From Delphinus delphis (taxonomy: Eukaryota; Chordata; Mammalia; Artiodactyla; Delphinidae), in assembly GCF_949987515.2 (NCBI RefSeq), contig NC_082696.1, forward strand, positions 1,697,501 to 1,761,500: DNA of 64,000 nucleotides, written 5' to 3'. Position numbers and translations under genes: made by a program. Shown here piece by piece: positions 26,257 through 38,932 of the stretch (position 1 is its first letter; every line of letters starts with the position of its first letter). The notes under the pieces are model-generated. The model did not search any database and was not told where the DNA came from. It worked only from the letters and a program-made list of their open reading frames with translations.

Positions 26257-28089
26257 AATAATGTTAGAAACTAAGATTTTCGGCACAAGAGAAAAGATAT
26301 ACTAATATAAAAAGCAATGAGAGTAAATAAAAGTCCAATGCTCTTTCTTCTACTACTTCATTAGGACATGATTTACTACTTGGTCGCAGGGAGGGAAGAG
26401 GTAACTTACGGGGGTGCCTGGCGGATGCCACCTCAACCAAGCGATGAAAATACATCACCGGCGGTGAACCATGGAACCTGTGTGTGCCCGCAGGCTGCTA
26501 TGGGGACAAGCGTCATCGTGTAACCTGAAGCTTTAGTCCCACCTGAACTGAGGAAACACCCACAAAGTAACAGGTTATATCTTCACACATGCCAAAGTCA
26601 GAGCGAGGACAGGCTGAAGAGCTGCTCCAGATCAAGAGGAGACGAAAGGAAGATGACAGAGAAGCCCGAGGCTGATTCTGACCTGAATTCTTTTGCCAGA
26701 AAGGGAACTGTTGGCAACTGGTGAAACTCCTGTAGGGTCTATGGATTAGGTGACAGTGACTGAGCACTGCTACTGTCCTGACCTTGATAGTTGTAGGACT
26801 TATGGCTCCACAGGACCATGTCTGGCTGATGGAAATACACACTGAAGTGTGCAGAGGCGGTGGGATCAGATTGGCAACGTGCTACCTTTTGTTTTCAGGA
26901 AGGAAAAGTTATTTTCACCATGCTTTCGATTTTTGTCTAAATGTGTCTTTATTTGAATGTAGTTTTATGTAGTGTTAAAGGAGCAATTTCATTCTCTTTC
27001 TCCAAAAAGTTGAGATTCCTGAGCGCAGCTCTCTTCTGTTCAGAAGATAGTCCAGAAAAACACAGAAAGCCATTTCTTTGCCACACCTCCCCCGTCTCAC
27101 ATATCCCGATCTTGCCTCTCTGCCCCTTAGTCTCCACGTGTTCCCTTTCCCGTGTTCAGTCGTCAGGTACATCTGATTTTAAACGACCACCTCAGTGGTC
27201 GTTTAAATGGGGTGATTTAACGTTTAAATGGGGTGATTTCCTCCCATCTCCAGCCCTGGACAGAAGCTGAGGGGGATTTGGCGCTGTCCTGGGGCCACAT
27301 TCTTTCGATGGAATGAGGTGGTGTAATAAAATCTAACCATGACACCATGTTTTGTTTTGTCTTATTTTTCCAGTTGTCAAGGAAAAAATAATTATCTCAA
27401 CTTGAATGCTTCTGCCGTAACTTTTTCATAAATCCCTGCCAGGTGCCGTCACCTGCCCTGGAGCCTTCCCCCGAAAATGGGGGCCCCACGGCGGGTGAAT
27501 GGGGAGTCCCCATCTGCCCCAGGAGACCCTGGGGTGCGCCTCCCTCGGAGCCGGGATTCTAGCCAATGGCCGGAACTCAGGCTACAGTGTCGACGAAGGT
27601 CCTGGGACCCGACAGGAGCTGAAGCGCATCTTCCCTGAAAGGACAGGTCGTCCGTCTCAGCCCTTCCTTCAAAGTTCAAAGAAACCTAAGTTCACGGTCA
27701 ATAGTCGCTGAGCACATGAGGAAACCACACCAAGTGACATCCAAGGACAGAAGCAGACCCCCAAAGATGACAGACGTCAAGTTTAAGGAGAACGTGATGT
27801 TTGAGGCATTTTTTTAAAGAAACGAAAGATGGAGAACATAAGGGAAGAAAGTACAACCGTCAGAACTGACAGGTTGTATCTCCACAAGAACCAAATAAAA
27901 CATGCAAAGGGAATATGTGGCTGAAGGTCATGTTGAACAGCACGTCAGCTATGTGGAGAATGACTAAAGGAGCTAGCATTTACATCTGCAGGTACGTAGG
28001 GAACCACTTCAGATTAAGTCTCAAGTCACAAAGAGATGAATAGACGGCCGCGTTAAACGAAGAACCTGTATTTCTCAAAACACAGTGTG
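26257..28089. other. Intergenic sequence, no gene recognised
   Basis: Non-coding, mixed composition. Contains the hairpin/direct-repeat structure at 27.18 kb (listed). A GC-richer patch at 27440-27620 has no recognised function. Confidence 0.5.
27178..27239. repeat. 13-bp perfect inverted repeat overlapping an 18-bp direct repeat
   Basis: TTTAAACGACCAC (27178-27190), loop CTCA, and GTGGTCGTTTAAA (27195-27207) form a perfect hairpin. The right arm runs into GTTTAAATGGGGTGATTT (27201-27218), repeated exactly at 27222-27239 after three bases. No known element recognised. Confidence 0.9.
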
Positions 28090-28660
28090 CAGAGATGGAA
28101 AGCAAAGGACAAACCAGCTACAACCAGAAATTATTTACAACCACATGCAGACACAGGCTTGGCCACCAGAACAGAAAGGCCTGGAACACCAATGAGACAA
28201 AGACAAACAACCCTTCAGGGAAGTGGGCAAAATACAGGAGGCGTTTTGCAGACGATGCAAGTGACGATCCAATGTGTTGCTGAAGGGCAGCTTCGCCCAT
28301 TGTCAACCAGGCGACACAGTTCAGGCCACAGTAAAACAACACACCAGGCTCAGCAAAACTGCAAAGAGCGACTGCTGGTGAGGACACGTGACTGCAGAAC
28401 CCTCCCCAGGTGCGGGCGAGGGAGAGGGGAGGTCCCACCGCGTGGGAGTAACTTGCAGCGCGGACGTGGGCACAGGGCCCCTCTCCCGACCTTGCAGCGG
28501 AGGAAAACTCTCGCAGAGGCACCTGGAAAACACATGCAAGAAGTTTCAAAGTTTGTCATGGGGGAAACTGCAGACGAGCATGGAATGGATAAATAAATGC
28601 CGGTTAATCATAAAATGAATCACTCCACAGTGAAAACAGGAATGAACTACTGCCCCGTGC
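28090..28660 (+). mobile_element. Decayed L1 LINE ORF2 3' fragment
   Basis: In order it resembles the ORF2 end region: GGGAAGTGGGCAAAATACAG (28218), CCATTGTCAACCAGGCGACA (28298), CACAGTAAAACAACACACCA (28327) and ACAGGAATGAACTACTG (28635). Strongly diverged, with CpG-like changes throughout. Extent approximate. Confidence 0.6.
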
Positions 28661-31026
28661 ACGGGCTCGGCAGCCCCGAACAGGGCATGGAGCAAAGGCA
28701 GCCGTGGGTAAGTAGGGTAACAATCACGGCCTCTGTTTACGTTCTGGGGGCTTCGCCTGCGTTAACTCACTGCCCGTAGCCGCTCTGAGCGGCACAGACC
28801 GTGTGTGTCCGTTTCCGGGGGGCGGGGGGGGGGAGCCGTGAGAACTCCGTGAGCACAGGGCGAGCCCATTTGTATGAATTTCAAAGATGGACAGAACCTA
28901 GCAACGTGTATGGGGAAAGTTTTTTTAAGAATTGGAGGGATGATAAACCCAAACTGCAGAGGACGTTCCTCCCCCCGCCCCCCCGGGGAAGGAGAGCTGT
29001 GACCTGGGTTGGGGGGCCGCCAGGGACTTGGGTGGTTCGGCATCTGCCTCGGTCCGCGTCCTCACACCCCCGTGTGCGGCCCTCCCCGCGGTCCCACAGG
29101 ACCCAGCCTGCCCCATCACCCCACCCTCCTCCCCGTCGCCCTTCACGCCCGCGCCGCACGCGGGCTGGGGACCTTCCCTCTGCCGCCTGGCACAGCCAGA
29201 ACGGGCCTAGGTGATGGGAAAACAGACGGAGTAAACCCGAAGACGGCCCGGGACGGACGTGCCTTAAAACAGCCGCTCCTGGGGCGTCGCAGTCCTGAGG
29301 ACCAGGCTTCCGCCGCGAAATCTGCATTTTGAACAAGTCTCCTGGCCAATTCGGAGGGCCTCCACGACCGGAATTTGGGAATCACCAACCTAGAAAAAGT
29401 GGCCGGAGGCGAGGGTCTTCCCTTCCCAGGCTCGGGGTTTCACTTGCCCCCTTTCCTTCGCGAACTCAGCAATACTGCTGACCACCCGCTGTGGACCGGG
29501 CTGTTCTCTAGGAGAGCTGAGCGCACAGGGAGCGACCCTGGGCCCCTGGCAGCAGAGCCCTAACCTGTGAGAGCCTGAGGCTGGAGGCAGGAGCGGGGGA
29601 GGTGAGGCCGGCAGAAGCCCGCTGGCCAGGACGGCTCCCCCCGCCACCCCTGGCTGGAGACCCCAGAGTCCAGGCGGGCAGAGTGCAGCGCCACCCCTTC
29701 CGGACTCCCTCCCCAGGATGGACACCCCCCACCCCCAGGGCTCCCCTGCACCCATGTTTATACTCCTGGGTAAGGAGTCCCCCGTCCACCCTGCCCGAGA
29801 GGACGCAGGTCCGGTTTCCCGGGTCCCTGAAGCCCAGGTGGGTCTGATCTGCAGTGTCCTCTGGTCGTTGTAGTGGGCACCAGGCTGTCTGGACACCCCC
29901 AGGGCTTGTCCTCTGCTTGGTGGGCTCCCTCACTCAGCTCGAAGCATCCTGGAAGGGACAGCTAGCCTCACAGCAGGAGGTGTTCCAGATACTCAGCCCC
30001 TGCACATCCCCTGAGCCCCACCCCCGCTCTGCGGGCCTGGGGCCCAGAGACAGACGTCAGCCACACCCAGCTCCCGCCTCCCTCTGTCTCCTGCTCTCAC
30101 AGGCTGTCCCTCCCTGGAAGGCTGCCCTTTTTCATCCTGCCAGAGAGAACCATTTCTTCCAGACAGAAGCATCAGGACCATTTCCTCTCTCCCTCCAGCT
30201 CTGTCCCCACTCAGAGCTCTCCTTGCAGGCCCCGAGGTTCTGTGTCGAGGTTGCCTTCTCCCCCACGAGGCCCGCACAAGGGTCTTCAAGTCCCAGACCC
30301 AGCAGAGGGGCCTGGCGTGGAGAAGGGGCCGCAGAGCGAGGGACCCACCTGCTCAGAAGCAGCACTGCCCCCGTCTTTCCTCCTCGTGGTTTTCCGCATC
30401 GGCACCAACTGTCCCTGGCATCGTTATCCCTATTTTCAGAAATTAAACCGGAGAAAGGATACTTTTAAAATCCTTTGTTCAATCCCAGTCTTTCCAGGAG
30501 ATGCATGCCTCACGCCCACAGCTTCCCTGGAGGACAAGGGTAAAGTCTGTTTCCAGAGACCCCTAAGAAGGGGACGCCCCACAGCTACTGAGGAAGCCCG
30601 TCGGGTGCTAGTCTCATGACCTTCTTTCGTCACACCCAGCACTTCTCGGGCTCCTTCCCAGACCAGCCACGTTCTCATCTCATGTCTTTCCAAGGTGGGC
30701 TCACAGTCACCCAAAGCTTCCTCTTGCGAAGGTTCTTCAGCTCAAATCAGTCCCGCCTGACAAATCCTGTTTGGCTTCTGCAAACCTAATAACCTTGTGT
30801 TCGGAACGTATAGATCCCGTATCCTCCCCTGACTACACAATCTCTCTTACGTTTTCTTCTGTTTTTATCTGTATTTGTGAGATAACAATAAAAGTGCTGG
30901 TCTGGTGACTGGCAAAGAGGAAACACCCCAATGACAGTTGGTTGGTGTTATTTCTCTTACCATCTAGCTTTTAAACCTCTCAAGGACAGTAAGACCACCC
31001 TCTCCTATTTTGACCCAGCTCTAATA
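28661..31026. other. Intergenic sequence, GC-rich, no gene recognised
   Basis: Contains G runs at 28818-28833 and C runs at 28968-28984, plus a moderately CpG-containing stretch at 29040-29300 that falls short of a convincing CpG island by eye. Overlapping open frames on both strands look incidental. Confidence 0.5.
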
Positions 31027-31150
31027 TTGCTAATATTTATTGAGTGCTTGCAAAGTCCTAGTTTTAAGGACTCCACGTCTATTAAGTCATTTACAACCAC
31101 TTCACGAGGCACTGAGGACCCAACATCCCACAAGTGCAGAGGTTAAATTT
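31027..31150 (-). mobile_element. MIR SINE
   Basis: Reverse-oriented MIR: TTTATTGAGTGCTTGCAAAG at 31036, TTAAGTCATTTACAACCACT at 31083, then the decayed core to GAGGTTAAATTTAAAGCC at 31138-31155. Confidence 0.75.
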
Positions 31151-31155
31151 AAAGC

Positions 31156-33429
31156 CAGTATATGTGGCTTAACCCAGCTAGTGTCTCTGGCTGCTTCAGG
31201 ACAAATACGGCTGACTCGATGCTTTTTGGACCTTAGAGCAATTTCCTCATATTCTTGGTGATGGAGAAAGCAGATTATCATCCTGAAGGACTATCCCTTC
31301 ATGCAGTTTTATACAGTTGCCTAGGGATTTAAACATCCCCATACCTGGCAGGTGTGGTGTTGAGGTGGTAGGAACCAGAAGTGTCCCAAGCCACAGTGCA
31401 CCAGCCTCAGCTCTGTCCTGTTACTCAGAAGGAAGACTGACACTCATCAACAACGTCATCATGAAGCAGAGCCGTAAGCCATGATGATGGGAAACACCCT
31501 CTGAAGGGGACCTGCCCAGATTTTCATATTTTATTTGATGAATAAAATAACACACCCTTTGCTAGAAAGCCTCTGAGTACTTGCGCTACATTTTAGGACC
31601 AAAACTAATAAATACGTTGGCAGTTTAATTACCCACTAAGTAAGCCAGCCTAGGAACTAAATCGCATACCCCAGCATGGCATTCTCAGAATCCCGTCAGT
31701 GACCTCCAGCACCACCACAAGCACAGAAAGGTCACGTGAGCACCTTCTGAGGGTAGACACAGATCCCTTCCGGGGGCCAAGGTCCACGGCAGTCAGTGGG
31801 CAGGTTGGAGCTGAGGGGCAGGGGTGGGACACACGAGCCAGCGTATAACCCAGGGCAGTGACCATGACCCCCACTGCTGAGGCTCTAACAGGGGCTCTCC
31901 CACCCCTGCACCCCTCCGGCATCACCAGGACGGTCTCAAACAAGGCCAATTCCTAGGCTCTTCCTGGGTCAGCAGTCTGATTAAACTGCTTGAGGAAGGG
32001 GGCTGGCCAGCATAGGACTGTAATTTCTGGAGGTTTCCCAGGTAATTCTCTGACACACAGTCAGGGCAGAAAAGCCCTGGAGGGGTGGGGGGAGCAGTGA
32101 TGCTCTTCTGACCGTGGACAAAGGCGGCCACGTGTGTTGCCAATTGTACTTGTGTTGTGTTATCCTATAACTGCTCTCCCATCTCCAGGGGCAGCACCTT
32201 CCTTGTTCTCCATTCATTGTCCTGTTTTCTCCACGATGCTTGCCCCTGAAGGCTATTTTTAACTAAAATGCTGGAGAATGGCAAGAAATAGAAGTCAACC
32301 GCACTGTATGATCCAGCTTGAGTCTGACCCTGTTTGCTGTTTCATCTGAGTCCATGGTGGCGATCATTTCTCTGCCCTTTGCTGGAGTGCGAAGTCTACA
32401 GCTATAGCACTGAGGGGCACCTGGGCTTCGGGGCCCCCTTCCAAGCACAGAGGGCCAGATTCACCTGCATGTGAGGTACCTGCCATCAGACAGCCGCCCG
32501 GAGTTTTCTCACCTGTATCAGCAACAAGTCAGACACTTTTATATACTGTGCTCTCCTCGCTGACCCGCCACTCACAGGAGGGTGGAAATCTCTCCTGGAG
32601 ATTCTGCTCAGCTGCTTAGCATCTGAGAGTCTAATTCAAGCCAATGTCACCTAAAAGACATATTTCTTCTGTCAGAAAGGCCAGGTTTCATGAGCTCAGT
32701 TCCTAAGACATCAGCAACAAGGTGACTCAAGCTCACCGTCCCCTTAAAAAGTGGTCGTGTTTCCCCCACTTGAAATAAAATAAGAGAAGCGAGAACAGCC
32801 CACAGAGAAGCAAAACCAGCCCATATAGTGAGGCAGTGGTCATGGTTGCCCTTCACCACCCTGCTGGCCTGGTGCCAGTGGGGGATTCATCTTTGAGGAC
32901 CTCAGACCTCCCGACAGAGAGGACCCGCTTCTGGAGCGGAATGTGAGGGGCTGAGCTGAACAGACACGAGTGCCGACTCGTCGGGCCTGGGCATCAGGGA
33001 GTCACCACCCAAATGGGTCTCATTAATATATGACGGGAAAATGACAAACCCACACATGCAGAGAACGTTCCACCAAGAGCCAAACCAGACTTTAGTCACC
33101 GCATCAAGAGAGGAGAGTGACCCCAGAGACCTTCCTGATGGATCACAAGGCTGTCCAGCCGCCATGGGCTCTGCTGTGCGGCCGCGGGAGCCACGGGCCT
33201 TGGGGCCTGACAGGCAACTCAGCCGCAGGCATGCACGGCAGGTGGGTGGGTCGGCGGCCTTCCAGGGTGCCCCGTCCAACCAGGCCGCGGACACGGCGTG
33301 TGGGACACGGCGTGTGAGACGTGCATATACAATAGCTGCTAGAGCCCCTCCATCGCTGCCTTCTAGCAAATGTCCACCCCCTGCACCTACACCTCTCCCC
33401 TCAGCCCTGCTATTCTTTCAGGACTGGAA
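31156..33429. other. Intergenic sequence, nothing recognised
   Basis: Near-average composition, no convincing exon, repeat or promoter. Confidence 0.5.
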
Positions 33430-33680
33430 ACGGCAACAAAGACAGCAAGAGCAGCCCAAGACTCTGGAGTCAAAATATTACAGTAGAATAGTGGCTGCAC
33501 GGGGCTGGGGTCGGGGGAGTGAGCGCTTCGTGGGGACAGAGCTTCCGTCTGGGAAGATGGAAAAGTGCTGGACATGTGGTGGCACAGCGTGGACGCACAC
33601 GATGCCGGGGCTGTGCACTTAACAACGGCTAAGACGGCAAGTTTTATATTGGGTGTGTTTCACCACCACCACCAATATAT
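33430..33680 (+). mobile_element. L1 LINE 3' UTR fragment
   Basis: Recognisable L1M-type 3' end: AGAATAGTGGCTGCACGGGG (33485), GTCTGGGAAGATGGAAAAGT (33548), GCACTTAACAACGGCTAAGA (33614) and GGCAAGTTTTATATTGGGTG (33635), ending in an ACC microsatellite-like stretch. Confidence 0.75.
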
Positions 33681-35399
33681 ATATGTAATTACGTACTTAT
33701 GTGTATGCTGGAAACAGAGGGGGAACAAAACAGCTACTTCTGTTATTTTTTGGTAAATGAAGTGATGGTAGTCAGTTCAGTCAACTGCCAAAGAGAAAAA
33801 TCTGAAAAACCCAGCAACTTCCCATGGTTCAACCCACCAGAAAACTCCTGTTAGACACTGTAACGGGATCTGGAAATGTGTTTGGATTTTATTCCCATTC
33901 ACCTTTTCCTAGGTGGAATTCTATTGTATATGGGGCAGATTCTGGTGTGATCTAACACTGGGACTGATTAACGTTTTCCGTGGAAAGCTTTGAGGTCACT
34001 GCTGCCTGCCAAAGCCACACCTTTCTTCTAAATTTGTGCTTTTCTTCTTCCCCCGACCCCAAGAAAAAACACTGTCGGTGATCCTGACATGCTTTCTTCT
34101 CATCTGAAAACATGTTATACCTGCCTATTTATTTATACTCTATTTATACTCTGAAATTATCATGGAGTTATTACAAAATATATCAATTTTTTTAATTTTA
34201 AATATTTATTATAAAAATATCACCTTATAAGTACACAATATAATAAGGAAGGGAAAGATTTCTATTTCTCCAACAATAACTAAGATTTCCAATAAAACTC
34301 CTTCTTAAAAAAAAACTGCATTTCCAAAAAGACCCACAAGTGCCCCCAGAAGCCTCCCTTTTCAATCTATTCAGATTTTCTCCCGGGTAACTACAGAGCA
34401 ATCTCACCTTTTCAAAGCAGTCGGGTGCTTTCTGATACCAAGGCTGTTTCCGGGAACCCACAGACAGGTATGCAATGCACTCGGGTTTTCGTCCCAAGAG
34501 AAGGTAGTCTGTTTTGTGCTCAGCTTGGCCCTGAGAGATAAGGCTGTCTGAGTGGTTCCACAGCAATTAGCATTAATTTTGTTGTGTGACTGCAGACAGC
34601 TCTCTAAACCCTCACGGTCTGATTTCCTCAATCAGCAGCGTTTTCCTCGAGCCATATTTCACCTCAGGGCAGGTAAAGAAGGTGAGCAGCCCTGGGCGGC
34701 TCCCTCCCTTCAAGTGGGAACCACAGGTGGCCACCGGATGCCCTGGAGAGGTGGTGGTTAGAATTGAGATGCGAGCGACTTATATAAATCATAACCAGCC
34801 CCAACTCACTTTGCCCTCGGGTAGAGGGTGGGCTCTGCCGCCTGCAATGACATGATCTAAAACACATGAGAATAATCAGCAAACTGTGTATATCCAACAA
34901 TGATACATTCATTTCATTTAATCCAATAGAAAACTGTTTAACAATTATACGTGTACAATTATATAAACATGCCCCAAAGTTTCCTATTTCTCGAAGATTA
35001 AAGTGTTCCCTTAATTTCCGGTCGTAACGGAGAGTCTGGTTGTGAGTGATATTGTGGTTTCTGTAAAATAAAAGTTGCAGAAACATTTCAGGACTCTGTG
35101 GGTGTGAGTGGAAGGGAGTGTCTGATTCGTGCTCGGGAGTGGACGGTCCACAGAAGACACCACGCCGGCCTCAGCCCAACGTTACCTTCATTAGTTTCAA
35201 TGGGCCTCTTTCCCACATATGGAAATTCCCACCTAAAGAAGATACACCTACTATAGTGAGTCACCTCTCTATCACTAGGGCTTTCACTCTGAACCATCTT
35301 TTATTGCCGACAGCCTCAAACGTTATGACTCCGACCCTCACATTAAGGGGTCCCAGGCTCCTTCTGTTTTATGTCACGTTTGACACCTTCTCCCCACAG
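33681..35399. other. Intergenic AT-rich sequence, no gene recognised
   Basis: AT-rich (notably 34090-34240) with poly-A at 34309-34316. No confident repeat family. The short open frames carry no recognisable motif. Confidence 0.5.
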
Positions 35400-36000
35400 T
35401 TTTAACGTAGAGTTCTCACATACCCATAATAAATACCCTGATTAAAGTTTTGACAAAAGATTTGAACAGGAAAGTTCCAGACAAGGCCCGTACATACCTA
35501 ACATATACCCCAAAATATTCACCCTCAATATTAATCCAAGAATCATATAAAATGGGGGAAAAGTTTTAATAATACCTCGTACTGACTAGACTTTTTCTCA
35601 GAGGGTGGGGAGGAAATAAACCCTTTTATTCAGGATGATTTAGAATAGGGGAAAATAGTTGCTTATGTAATGTCCATCAATAGGGGGGTTAGTAAAATAT
35701 GCTATTTTATAGTCACAAAATAGGATATTAGGTATTAATATTGAAAATGGCCAAAAAAGTATTAAGTAAGAAAGAGATTAGATTTGCATTAAAATTATAT
35801 TTACACAGAAATCTCCGGAAAGACATAACATATTCAAAACTGTGCACAATGGGATGGGTTTATGACCAGTTTTCTCCTGCTAATGATTTAACCATCATCA
35901 CATATGTCTTTAATAATTAGCATAAACAATAAAGTTATTTCCACATGTGAAGAGAAAATATCTCTGATAGTGAGTACCCAAAAGTAGGGAGAATAGGGTA
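35400..36000 (+). mobile_element. Probable old L1 3' end, strongly diverged
   Basis: TGTCCATCAATAGGGGGGTT (35671), GAAAATGGCCAAAAAAGTAT then TAAGTAAGAAAGAG (35744-35777) and AAATTATATTTACACAGAAA resemble the L1ME-type terminal region. No TSD seen and ends are uncertain. Confidence 0.45.
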
Positions 36001-36699
36001 GGTGCCTCATGACATTAGCCCCAGATCACTGCATAATTAAACATACTGTTGACCTTTCAAGACCCGCCTCGGACGGATGGACACACCGAGTCTGAAAAGT
36101 GGCATAATGCGTTAGTGCCCCCTTTGTAGGAGCCGTAGGAGAATTACATGTAAGGCTTAGAGGACTGGATGTAGACACTTTGGACAACCAACATCTGTCT
36201 GCACCATGAAACGCAATTAGAAGTACACAAAAGGTGACACTAACCACCATTATCCGAATGCCGGATGGCCCTAGAAAATAAAGTCCCCTTCTGAGTTACC
36301 ATTTATGTGTAGCTTTGCAGACACGAGAGCTTCCTGTATGGTGGAGTAATAAAGCACAAGAGAAGCGAAGCCACAGTAGCTTCATCGTCTCCAATTCAAT
36401 GTCGTCCTACAAAAAGCTACGGATTTCCAATTTTAATCTTGGAACAAAAATGACTATGCACTGCTGATTGACCATAGGACACAGCGTCCTTCTGTGTTTT
36501 CAACAGAGCAATACACGCACAGACACGCACAAATACATCCTATTTGGCCACCCACGCCCCCGTCACTCTGTGCAAACACAAGATCAAAGGCACGTCGAGC
36601 CCTTTTCACCAATTATCTGTCACCTCACAGCTCTGAGAAAACAAGTAACCCTCCCACCCAGGCGGTCATCAGGGAAGGAGTGAAGATTGAAAAGTTGCT
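36001..36699. other. Intergenic sequence, nothing recognised
   Basis: Non-coding, ordinary composition; precedes the inverted CHR SINE. Confidence 0.5.
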
Positions 36700-36938
36700 G
36701 AGATAATACTCTTTTTTTTTTTTTTTTTTTTGCGGTACACGGGCCTCTCACTGTCGTGGCCTCTCCCGTTGCGGAGCACAGGCTCCGGACGCACAGGCTC
36801 AGCGGCCATGGCTCACGGGCCCAGCCGCTCCGCGGCATGTGGGATCTTCCCGGACCGGGGCACGAACCCGTGTCCCCTGCATCGGCAAGCGGACTCTCAA
36901 CCACTGCGCCACCAGGGAAGCCCCGAGATAATACTCTT
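36700..36938 (-). mobile_element. Cetacean CHR-type tRNA-derived SINE with target-site duplication
   Basis: The reverse-oriented element spans 36714-36924, beginning with its poly-T tail and ending with the complement of GGGGCTTCCCTGGTGG. A perfect 14-bp duplication GAGATAATACTCTT flanks it at 36700-36713 and 36925-36938. By eye it is above 90 percent identical to the copy at 26.04 kb, in opposite orientation. Confidence 0.96.
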
Positions 36939-37899
36939 AAATGATGAATTTAAAGAAAAGGGAAAGAGGGGTAATTAAGACGTGACTTCGTTTTTGAAGT
37001 AAATAAGGCCGGACCAGTGACAGACAGAGTGCATTTCTTTGGCTCCTAGGCATGTGGCTTTCATGCTTAGAAATTCATCATGACTGTGCAGATCGAGTCA
37101 CGCCACATCAACTCAAAACGCCCAAGTCTGAATGAGTGATACCATCGTATGAGGTTTACGGTGGCTTCGGACAAAAGCTACATGGAATTTCAGCCCCGCT
37201 GTCTGTTGGGTGCTGACTCCAAGGGTTCTCAAGCCGTGCGTGTCTGCACAGAGGCACCCTCTCCACATCCACACCCCGGGGAGGCCTTTCTCAGGGAAGC
37301 TCAGGGGAGCTTCACGTGCACGGGCTACTTTCTTGCCACTCCATCCAGACACGAGAATGGCAAGTATTACTGCTAAATATTAAACCCACATTTTACAAAG
37401 AAAAGTCAAAACAGAGACAATTCTCGAGGTACATCATGAACATCCAAAAACACCGAAAACTTGTACAGATGTGAATTCAGACTTCGGCAATAATCCTTTT
37501 AGTGTTTCAAAACCAAATGAAGCATGATTATGTGACAAAATTCCATCAGGACAAACGTGGGTCTCATCAGACCACCTACATCACCAGCTGCAAGTCTGTG
37601 TGACCAGCAGAGCTCACTGGTCCCCGCTCTTCCCAGGACCACATGCCGGCTCCATCCTGAATGTGTTCTACCAGTTTCCCCTGATGATCCGTCATCGCCT
37701 CCAAGGTGGAAGGCGTTCCCTTTTCTGAGCAGGTGTTTGGAATTGCTGGAGTCCAGCGTCAGTTACACAACACTGCTGGCATCTTCTCCTGACCCTGAGG
37801 GGGGCAATTCCCAGAACACGGGGAAAACTCCTGCCTATGATGAGATGAAGACCAGCAGCAGGGAAACGAGGGAGTAGCTCCCAGGAGAAATGAGACTCT
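36939..37899. other. Intergenic sequence, nothing recognised
   Basis: Non-coding, average composition. No confident repeat or exon. Confidence 0.5.
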
Positions 37900-38330
37900 G
37901 CGGATGGACACGTGAGAAGATGCTCTCACTCACGAGATCCACAGCGTTGGACGTTGAATAAATACGAGATCCCATTTTTTACCACTTAAACAAGAAAAAA
38001 TATTTTTAAATGATGATGTTTGGCGTCAGCCATGATCTGGGGAGTTTGTTACAACCTTTGTGAGAGACCACCTCGTGACATTAAGATAAAAACACAGACC
38101 CTCTCTGACATCAGAAGTCCTGCTTTTGAGAAGATGGCCTCAGAAACAAACAACAATACTGAGGCCAGATGTAGAAGGGTGCTTTTTGTAGCACTGCTGT
38201 TGTAGGAAAAAATTAAGGAAACAGCATCATGCTCATCAATAGAAGAACGATTAAAGTAGGTCCATAGAATGGAACGTTAGCTGTCGATTCAAAGAGTTAT
38301 GAGATGGTGACACTGTAGGGTGACGTGTGG
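37900..38330 (+). mobile_element. Decayed L1ME-type 3' fragment
   Basis: GTTTGTTACAACCTTTGTGA (38044), TTTTTGTAGCACTGCTGTTG (38182), CATGCTCATCAATAGAAGAA (38228) and GGTCCATAGAATGGAACGTT (38259) follow the terminal region of an old L1. It runs into the following GATA/CATA microsatellite. Confidence 0.55.
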
Positions 38331-38344
38331 GGTAAGAGAAAAGA

Positions 38345-38510
38345 GGGACGTTATAAATGATACGTAGATGGACAGATAGATAGACAGGCACATACATGCA
38401 TGGGTAGATACATACATCATACATGCATACATGGACGATAGTTCCACATACATACATACATAGATGATCGATAGACACATACATACATACGTAGATGGAC
38501 AGATAGATGA
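38345..38510. repeat. (GATA)/(CATA)n compound microsatellite
   Basis: About 165 bp of imperfect GATAGATA, CATACATA and ATGG tetranucleotides, probably grown within or at the end of the preceding L1. Confidence 0.9.
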
Positions 38511-38691
38511 TAGGGTTGTGAAAGGCTGTACCTCAGAATACATAAAGAAGGTTTAATCCAAGGGGGATGGAGAGATGATATGAAATTTCTTTACATATCT
38601 CTTGAACCTTGTATATTACTTTTGTAACAAAACTCAATAATGTAAAAAAATGTTATACCATATGGGGGATGATCTAAGAAAAACATGATAT

Positions 38692-38829
38692 AATTTTTTT
38701 TTCTTCTTTATTTTTTTCTGGCCATGCCGCAAGGCTTGCAGGATCCTAGTTCCCTGACCAGGGATCAAACCCGGGTCCCTGTAGTGAAAGCACTGAGTTC
38801 TAATCACTGGACCACCAGGGAAGTCCCAG
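38692..38829 (-). mobile_element. tRNA-derived SINE (CHR-1-like), reverse orientation
   Basis: Starts with a T-rich tail, then TCTGGCCATGCCGCAAGGCT, AGTTCCCTGACCAGGGATCA (includes the complement of a B box) and CTGGACCACCAGGGAAGTCC. A cetartiodactyl SINE older than the other two. The flanks contain the similar words ACATGAT and ACATCAT but no clean duplication. Confidence 0.85.
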
Positions 38830-38932
38830 ACATCATTTTTAAAGTTTTCTTTCAGCTCAATGATGAACAAGTTACCAAGTGTTTAATCCAGCAAATGTTA
38901 TTAGGCAGCTACTTGGAGCCAGGCTGGCATCT

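Noticed and set aside
29040..29300. A second CpG island and promoter
   Set aside because: CG dinucleotides are only moderately enriched by eye and no first exon follows. A formal observed/expected CpG calculation would settle it.
38345..38510. Regularly spaced GATA/CATA words that could suggest a repeat-spacer array such as CRISPR
   Set aside because: It is a tetranucleotide microsatellite in a mammalian genome; there are no unique spacers between conserved repeats.
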